DNA from: Hyaloperonospora brassicae
Lineage: Eukaryota > Oomycota > Peronosporomycetes > Peronosporales > Peronosporaceae
Length of the DNA stretch: 64,000 nucleotides
Assembly (NCBI GenBank): GCA_947650285.1
Contig: CANTFL010001335.1
Span: 124,001 to 188,000 of the forward strand
Direction: 5' to 3'
The translations under genes were made by a program, and so were the position numbers. The notes beneath the pieces are model-generated. The model saw only the letters and a program-made list of their open reading frames with translations, was not told where the DNA came from and did no database searches. This document shows, in pieces, positions 56,401 through 64,000 of the stretch. Numbering within the stretch: position 1 is the stretch's first letter; each line of letters opens with the position of its first letter.

Positions 56401-59400
56401 TCCTCATATAGTTCTCTGATCTTCTGTGTGTATAAATCCACAGGAAGATAGCGAATAGTACACATACTCAACTAGGTAAAAATGCAGTGTTATAGGCTCG
56501 TTCATCGATACCAGGACATGACGCTAACATAGATGGCACGTCTTATAGATTTGACTTCTCGTCTATGGATCCCGTAAATATTTTCCACCATATGCTTCTG
56601 AATGAACGAGACATTCCGTATGAAAGCAGCAAGAACGCTTATCAGCCTGCTCCAGGAGGTTATGATTATGCTTTAGAGAATAAGCAAAGCCCATGTCAAA
56701 ATTACCAGATGTGTGATAGATCTGTTGAGATCGGTGCGAGAATTCGTATCGAATTACTCCGATGATGTATGTGTTCATATTTGGGCAATGTATGACAAGT
56801 CGAGTGAAATTACACCGGTGTCATTCGTAAATTACATACAATTATGTGTGGGCATTAGCTGCTGCATAAGATCCACATCGAGAATTGTATCATTGTAGCT
56901 AGCTCAATCCCACTTCTTGGATGTATCGCGGTAAAAGCTAGTAAGCCTGATCCGTAAAAGTATCAAGCCGATCACCAAGTAGTTAGTGCCACTTGATGTC
57001 AAGCGGGTTCTCAATATGCTTGACTTAGTGGTTGCCAACAAAAGAACTCGCTCAACTACGCCGCAATGATCGTTTATCTTTTTCGTATATTCAAGAAAAT
57101 TGAGTAGTAATCATAATGTGCTAGGCCAAAGCACTCCTTCGACATATTATAAGAATCGATTGAAACACGCGCTTGGTATGAGAATTGCAGACCAAAACAG
57201 TCCATTACCCGTGATCTGAGATGCTAGCGATTTCACAATAGGCTGCGAGCCGATGCGATAAGACATAGGCGGCGCAGATTGCGTCGTCTATTGTCCGTCG
57301 CGTTGGATTTAACCATCTCAGATAAACTTCCCAGTGCATGAAAAGCTATGCCTGATATAAAATATGCAAATGCTTAGTTTTGCTTCTATCAACTCGGATG
57401 TAGACTATTTATCGTTTTTACGTCTTGCGTCATTGTAAACATCCGTATAAATGATCTTCTCGAGCACAGAACGGTAAGGTGATTGCCGCTCTTGGCGAAG
57501 TACAACTTTTTTGTGAAGTATAACTGGAATGAATGGATGCCGTCGATGATTTGCTTTCGCGCTGGCCTGATTTCGAGCTGGCTGTGCAATTCAACATCGA
57601 ATATGATTTCACTGTTGTAACGCTGATTAGCAGCGTCATGCATAAGATCCTCCTCAACGACGTTAGGCAGGCGTACGCACAAAATGAAAGACTTGCGCGT
57701 CTAATGTACGCTTCTCAAGTTCATCTTGGCAAGCTTATATTTTTTACCACAGACTGTTTAGGAGGTTATCAAACCGATAAACAACCCCGGATGGAAATCA
57801 ACACAATACATATTTCGCGGTAACACACCACGAGCCGTCGTCCCCCCTCAAATATGATCTACAACTACGAGTCATGTATATTATTTTTCGATGCGCCCAC
57901 CAGCAATAATGGTGGACGAGAGAATACTTATATAACGGTCAAATGAGACTTTTGCTGGCCACTCCAGCATTATTTAGAGCGTCACTTTTTATGTCCTTTC
58001 GAGGCTTGCCAGTGATTGAATCTTAGACCTCCAGTAATTTCACCATTGCAGTACCTAATATCTCCGTCAAGGTACTTGAAGTTCTTATTCAGGGACTTCT
58101 TCTTCGATTTAGCCGAAGACGATCACAATCATACTCATAATGTTGTATATTATGATTGGTTCAGCAATCTCTTTAAGCAATATAGTCCATCGTGTTGATG
58201 TCCCGGAGAAGATCGTAGCTGAGGGGCATACTCGTGTCTTTCTCTACACAGTCTATTATTTGAGGGGCTTCCCTTAAACTTATCTCCGATCGAAATCCTT
58301 GTATCACGGTGGAGTTTTTGCATTCCACGTTTTGTAATATATGGAGTACGATTGGAATTTTCTACTTATGATCACCCGGAGTAATATTTATAGACGGAAC
58401 ATGCAAATTATGTCCCTGAAAATATAATGCGAGGTTACGCCCCCTCATTAACGTGTTGGAGTGAGCTCTTGCCGCTAATGGTACAATTCGCCATCAACAA
58501 CACGGTTCATGCATCGACCACCCATGCACCTTTCTATGTGAATGGCTTTCTCCTTCCACAGACCATCATCACCTTTGCAGAATGTGACAATGGTTAAATT
58601 GGGAAAGGGATTTGCTCGATCAACGATGTTGACTCTTGCTCGTTACGGACCGATGCATTGCATCATTGAATAAAGACAATACTATAAATTTGGCCTTACA
58701 AACGCAGCGTAAAAATAATCATTTGCTGAGTAAAATGATCTCTCCGTAGTGCACATAATGTAAATTGACAAATATATGACGCGTAATTCGTGATGGACGA
58801 AAACCATTGACTTTTTTGCTCAAGATGCCATCGCGGAAGAGGTTTATCGACAAAGAAATAACGCTAAAAACCGGAAGGAAAAAATCAAATCATAAAACAC
58901 ACAAAATCCAGTCCTACCCTGTACTGTTATTCTATCTAACGATGCAACTAATCAGACGATTAGCTATCAACGCAAAAAATAGGAAACAACTTTCCAAACA
59001 GATTGTTGTCTGGAAAACCCGTTCACGATTAAGCTGCTAATTTGAAGGGGTTTATATCATAAGTTCTACGTAGGCGTCTCCACGCGTACCGTCAGTTCGA
59101 GACAACTTTCGACGGTAAGGATCCTCACCCCGCTCAATGACTTTGATTATATATTCACTTTCCAGGCGCCTAACATGATTGTATGTAAGAGTGACCTACA
59201 TACGTCATTTAGAGATCTCTTGTTGAACCGCTGCCATCATGCCTTAAAAGAGGACGAATGCCCATTCAACATTTAATTTCGATAAAGCATACTCGCTTCA
59301 TTTTTATTGATTGCCACAATGTCTCTGTACAGCATCGGCCATTGTCCGACGCTTTTCTTGGCCATTTCGAGATCGTAGCGGGCCTCAAGTTATTACGAAT

Positions 59401-59600
59401 TCAGCTAATTTACATAAATTTGTTACGAGCCTTGAACTGTGCCACGCCTTTCCGCCATCACCAAGTCGCTTGATGGATTCGCGCGGTGATCAGCGTTTTC
59501 TATTGAAGCATGGGATAAAATAAATGCGACGTAGAGTGACATCATACAAGCAACCTCGTCCGACCGCGTGGGTGTTTGACGTCATAAGATATCTGGTATC
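53470..59600 (+). mobile_element. Old Gypsy copy 3 (LTR to chromodomain relics)
   Basis: Same family as the young element, strongly decayed. LTR relic about 53470-53907 (GCTGCTAGACGCGCGCA near 53637); leader with AGCATTTCGTGGTCCGTTC near 53917; gag traces 54080-54700; protease region 55080-55440; RT 56150-57000; RNase H 57180-57350; integrase 57800-58620; chromodomain trace DQRFLLKHGI near 59490. Many stops. The palindromes of the young copy are largely destroyed: the site matching 19845-19872 lies near 55450 and is asymmetric. Confidence 0.78.
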
Positions 59601-59759
59601 ATTGCTCTCAAACCATTCTTATCCATCTCTACCTCGTTTAAATGTACAAAGAGGCCAACACGATGGTTCAGAAGTATGGAGAAGTGGATCGAAGAATGGT
59701 GGAAGAATGTGCTGAAGAAGAGCTACCCTGGTGCCCGGACTAGGTACGAAGTCTGGATG

Positions 59760-59960
59760 GATGGATCGCGACAATCGGATGCAATCTGGGAGTGGATCCG
59801 ATCCGAGAGGAAGATCCGATCAGAGAGTGGAATCGATACAAGAGGGGACCCAGAGGGATCCGATCCAAGAGTGGGTCCTATCCAGTGGAAACCGGATCGA
59901 ATAGGGATCTGATCTGAGAGGAGATCCGATCCAATGATTATCGGATCTGGTCCAAGGTAG
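59760..59960. repeat. GATCC-type minisatellite
   Basis: About ten irregular units of 15-25 bp built around GGATCCGATC(C/T), alternating with GAGAG or AAGAG segments. Many units form partial palindromes with each other. Confidence 0.8.
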
Positions 59961-60764
59961 GGGATAAAACAAGGAGCCTACGACGTACCAGAGATAGCGT
60001 GATTCGTTGAATGGCACGTGGCGAGTGTCTTCTGGCCTAGATAGGCTAGGTCTTCGATTTAGTAATTTGTTCGGCCAACATTATACAGAGTTCAATTTAT
60101 CCTATAAGACATGCGTCATCCCTTTCGGGATGGTTATTGGCCTCCTGATGTAGCAGAGAGTTGCGTTGTTCTTCTATACAAGTGTCGCCCCTAAATGTTT
60201 TGACCAGGTGCGTTCAGGACTATCAAAACATCACGAAAACTGCATAAGAAAGCAGCAAGAAAGCAAGATTGCTTAAGATCGCGAGGAGGCGCAAGTGGTC
60301 AGAAGACTAAGCAGATCGATATATATTTTGAATAAGGCGATCTCGTTGAGCTCCACGTAGCTCATATCAAGTACCTACAAGTGGCCTGTGATCGCGTGAA
60401 AATTTCCACGCGATCCTCCGGTCCCAAACACATTCAAGTTTAGCATTGACATGAGTCCACCAAGAAGAGTGAATTCCGCCCTACAATGGGGTACACAAGG
60501 TGAAAAAGGAATCAAGCACATAAACAGCGTACACCCTCCAATAGTTGGTCGTCTGGGCGTTAGTGGGGAGGCGGGATCACATCAGCCACTTTGTGAACCC
60601 CGCCTCACCACAGAAGAATTTCCGAAAAGAATTTCCCTTTGAGCTCGAAAAGGGCTTATAAATTCGCAATGTTTCGTGTATACCAGAAGCCACGCACTTC
60701 CTACAATACAGATGAATCTAAATGAAATCATTTCTAGTAAAATAATTACAGTTGTCATTACATA

Positions 60765-60900
60765 CCGGCCCCGGTAGCCGACTGGATAAGCACTCTCACC
60801 GGGGCCGAGAGGTATGCGGATCGATACCGGCGCAGAAGAAGTACAATTCCACATCGCCGAAGAGTGGCTAAAAAAGCTTGATATGGTGGATTGAAATCGT
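60765..60900 (+). mobile_element. tRNA-derived SINE fragment (tRNA-like head)
   Basis: TAGCCGACTGG at 60775-60785 resembles an RNA polymerase III A box, and GGATCGATACC at 60818-60828 a B box (GGTTCGANTCC) with two mismatches. The 33-bp gap between them is a normal tRNA distance. The start GGCCCCGGT pairs with ACCGGGGCC 22 bp later. No clover leaf with a clean anticodon stem was found, so it is a SINE head rather than a working tRNA gene. It lies within the remains of Gypsy copy 3. Confidence 0.5.
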
Positions 60901-60949
60901 AATCAAGTATAATTCAAATCATTTATTTACATATAATTGTCAATATAAC

Positions 60950-61740
60950 CCCGGCACGGCTCACCCCATGAGAAAATGGAAACGTCTGCCTCTATAGACA
61001 GCCAATGCAACTTGCAATGATCACCAGTTGAGATACGCTTCTCAAACCTGATGCGAGCTACATCATGTTTGGCGAGCCATGCCTCACGAAACATGCATTC
61101 CACATGATGGATGTAAGAATTTCACGCTTGAACGAGTGAAAGTTTCAACATCAATAATCTTTGTATCATCACATTTTAGGGGGAAATCGATGGTGAATTA
61201 ATCTCCGCGCGAAGTTTGATCGCACGGATAATAAGGCCATGTGTCCTATTCAAATATGAGAATATTCAGGTTTAATTGGTGTATAATCTATCACACCGTG
61301 GGATGGGTGTGACAGATTCACCACTAATTAGAACCGAATCTTTTTTTGCCGACCTCGCGGTCATTGTTATCGATTCGACTCTGGTGACTCCAAATGAATT
61401 AATTGCTAGCATCACGAGGAACTCTGCCGCCTTGCCTTTTACACTTAACATGCTCGCGTGAATGGAAACTCTTTGATCCATACGAGCCGTCTGACTGAAC
61501 AGACAGCTCGAACATCTGTTCGTCAACGATTTTACAACCGCCACCGTGTCGAACCTCTCTATTCTTGCCCTTCGTAGCATCTTTTTCACCCGAGAAAATT
61601 TCATCTACTCCTGAGTCATATAATATTTCCGAATAGATAGTATCGATTATTCCAGCTCGGGACCATCGTAATTTATTGTACTCGAACCCTCTACAGAAGT
61701 TGCGGGTGCACAAGCTACATGAATATCATTATTGACAATA
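60950..61740 (-). pseudogene. Relic of the Gypsy antisense ORF in copy 3
   Basis: Nucleotide order matches the young antisense ORF: CCCCATG near 60964, ATACGCTTCTCAAACCTGATG near 61030 in place of the young TTCGCTTTTCGAACCTGAGG, and the peptide DTIYSEILYDSGVDE near 61600 in place of DIEVIYSGESDVSDSGD. Stops break it. It shows that the antisense ORF is an old part of this family, in the same position after the chromodomain. Confidence 0.6.
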
Positions 61741-63577
61741 ACTGCAACGATTGACGTAGAAAGATAGTCAGTTATAGAAGCAGAAGCATATTCACCTTCT
61801 TCTTAATTTGTAGTTGCCGTCATAGAAGCTTATACATACGTACAGCCGCATACTTCATACATCGCTGCTCACCGGACGGATTTGTTAAGTACGAGATGAG
61901 AATCGAATATGGATTGGGTCGACAAAAAACGTCATTCGTTTCCAAGAGCCTTAACAGTGATCACGCTAAGTCGATTACTAGCCATCAATTCACTTTGTTA
62001 ATGATAGCTCAGGAAGGGGCGATATACAGATGAAAAGTAGAAAGAAAGCTACGCTAGGTCAGCGTCATATGCTCATCAGACGCATTCTGAATCCTCGACG
62101 GAAGTCTTGTTGAAATCGGGCGCCATAAGCTTGTACTGACACAATTCAAGCTACCTAAGCATGAATGGCGTAGGAAGGCTTCTCGCACATCACGTACACT
62201 TTGCGTGCATAGGACTATTATACTCATCAACAGCCTATAAAAATAATTAAGTAGCACTCTTTTCACAATTCTTCATATTTCAATGGAATCTCGTTACGTT
62301 AAAAAGAATCGTTGTAATACCGCAAATGTCCATTTAGTATACAGCTAATCATTCATTGTGCGCAAAAGCAGCGATTGGTAATTTAATGACTTTGAATAAT
62401 GACCTACATCAATTACATTAAATTAATGCCGAATAATATTTTCGGATTTTCTATTTCTACAATATTGACTCGCATGATTAATATCGTAGCATATCATTGC
62501 TCAAGATATTATTTCCATCGAGAAATTCGTGCCAATGTCATGTTACATGCTTACCTTGTTACAACAAGACGATCGAATTGCAAGATGCTACACGAAAATA
62601 AATCGAAGTAGGATGTCGAGCTCGATAAACAGCACTGACTCGCAGCGGTAGATCCACTCAACAACACAATTTCATCGATACGACATACGAATAAGATTCG
62701 TGCTTGTTGGGGGTTATCACTGCCGCAATGGGCAACCTTTTTTTGTTTACATTCACGTCATTCGTCACCGACGCTATAATAACATTACTTAGGCCCGCAC
62801 TTAGCATTTATGATTGACACTACTTCGGTGCGTAAAGTCAAAACCAGACATATAGAATATATAATGAGTACGTCATCCGACAGAAATGTTTTAATAATAT
62901 ATATTTGGATCCATATAAATATATATACCAAGATAACTAACAAATAAACAAATTATACCACACGGTCAAAAATTACAAATAAAATAACTAGCCTATTTTC
63001 TATACGCTAATTCTACACCCTCTTTGAATTAAATAGCCATAGTCATTTTTGGACAATATAGACTATACTGCCACGTGGCAAACTATTGATTTACTACCTC
63101 CTCTACCTTTGTTAACTACATACCGGTACTTGTGGTTTTGCGCACATCAGATGGAAAGTGACGACGAGAAGCAACAAACTAGCTGCTTCATCGAAAAAAG
63201 GTGCTACAGTAACAAAATCGACATCATATAAGCTGTAATCAGTTACAACAGACAGTGGAACCAGCCGTGTCGTGTTGTCTCCATTGATAAGCGACGTTGT
63301 AAAGCTGTGTGCACACAAGATGACTGTTCGTTCGTCGTGCAATTTGCCTTTTCACAAACATTTGGCACTCAAACTAATTTTGAATTGCACTCTGTCAAGT
63401 TTCAGGATCAACCAAAGCGTCTCGTAGACATGCAACTACGAACCGAATTTATGTAACCCTTGTTGTATAAGATACGGCCATGACCTTTGGCAGGAAAGTT
63501 ACACTCGTACTGATCTATTTAAGGTTCAATGATAAAGGGAATACGCCTCCTATAAGAATTGTATTCATGCTCTCAAA
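61741..63577. other. AT-rich terminal tract
   Basis: No recognised gene. The 3' LTR of Gypsy copy 3 is expected at about 62,000-62,400 but is too decayed to delimit. Confidence 0.4.
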
Positions 63578-63955
63578 ATGATAAAGCTCGAGCTAATCGG
63601 CAGTGATATTAATCAATACAACCTCATTCCATCCTTCATTATCGAACTGAATGGTAGAGGTCACGAACCGGAGCTCAAAATCGCGGATGATGAGTTCGTG
63701 CGATTGTGTGTCATTTTCCGAGAAGAGCTGCAAGCTTCTAGCTTATTTAGCAAGCATGAAGTTGCCGCGGATGGCACCTCCCTGAAGACTTCCATCGATA
63801 GGGTCCTCGGAATGGCTTTCTTCCGCACAATAACAGCAAAATCCAAATTGTTGGAGTCTGTATTGTCTCGATGGAGATTGAAGATGATTGGCTTGGTGTT
63901 AGATTGTCATGCTCCTCCACCTCCAACCAACTCCAGCATTCGTGATATCGGATAG
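63578..63955 (+). CDS. Hypothetical ORF near the window end
   Basis: 125 codons with protein-like composition (DDEFVRLCVIFREELQASSLF, TSIDRVLGMAFFRTI). No family is recognised. It stands in AT-rich repeat-laden sequence, so it may be a transposon fragment rather than a host gene. Confidence 0.25.
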   Translation: MIKLELIGSDINQYNLIPSFIIELNGRGHEPELKIADDEFVRLCVIFREELQASSLFSKHEVAADGTSLKTSIDRVLGMAFFRTITAKSKLLESVLSRWRLKMIGLVLDCHAPPPPTNSSIRDIG

Positions 63956-64000
63956 AGACAAGAGACTTGTGAGCGCGAGGTAGACAAATGTACTAATCGT

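Noticed and set aside
60769..60838. Functional tRNA gene
   Set aside because: Box-like words are present but a full clover leaf with a clean anticodon stem could not be built.

Overview
The window looks like nuclear DNA of an oomycete, most likely Peronosporales (a Phytophthora or downy-mildew relative). The reasons are short GT-AG introns of roughly 70-190 nt, a WRKY19-like Cys/His repeat protein, compact GC-rich gene islands, and large AT-richer tracts made of decayed Ty3/Gypsy, LINE and DNA-transposon sequence. The species is inferred from gene and element character, not from a database match.

Layout. 1-17,000 is a compact housekeeping island: the end of beta-COP, a very large ER protein joining an OS-9-like MRH lectin domain to an EDEM-type GH47 mannosidase and a PA domain, a Vma12/TMEM199-like V-ATPase assembly factor, a six-exon NEMP nuclear-envelope protein, a WRKY19-like zinc-repeat protein, a divergent pair of C2-domain genes (one with a DysF domain), an Hsp110-like ATPase fused to TPRs, and a Tudor+HNH protein. 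17,788-25,782 is a young Ty3/Gypsy chromovirus with 98.7% identical LTRs; it is coding-dead and carries an antisense ORF. 25,783-48,200 is a graveyard: LINE remnants, an old related Gypsy copy split by a DNA transposon, and AT-rich sequence without recognisable genes. 48,300-52,260 is a second small host island with mitochondrial aspartate aminotransferase, histone H1 and one doubtful ORF. 53,470 to about 62,000 is a third, heavily decayed Gypsy copy with a tRNA-like SINE fragment and a GATCC-type minisatellite. The last 2 kb are AT-rich with one unassigned ORF.

Main discovery. The young Gypsy element is tiled from LTR to LTR by short hyphenated inverted repeats: arms of 7-14 bp, spacers of 0-11 bp, one every 25-45 bp. 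They run through LTRs, gag, pol, the acidic insert and the antisense ORF. By hand, 10 such palindromes with arms of 7 or more fall in 19,441-19,880, where about 0.3 is expected by chance; the largest is a perfect 28-bp palindrome inside protease coding sequence. Host genes read alongside do not show this, and the two older copies of the same family have lost the symmetry. This is a whole-element structural property overlaid on protein coding, and no standard feature type describes it.

How genes relate. The host genes are housekeeping genes in ER quality control, vesicle traffic, V-ATPase assembly, nuclear envelope, chaperones, chromatin and nitrogen metabolism. Three of them have unusual domain fusions. 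Several pairs are divergent and may share promoters: EDEM/Vma12, C2/C2-DysF, Hsp110-TPR/HNH.
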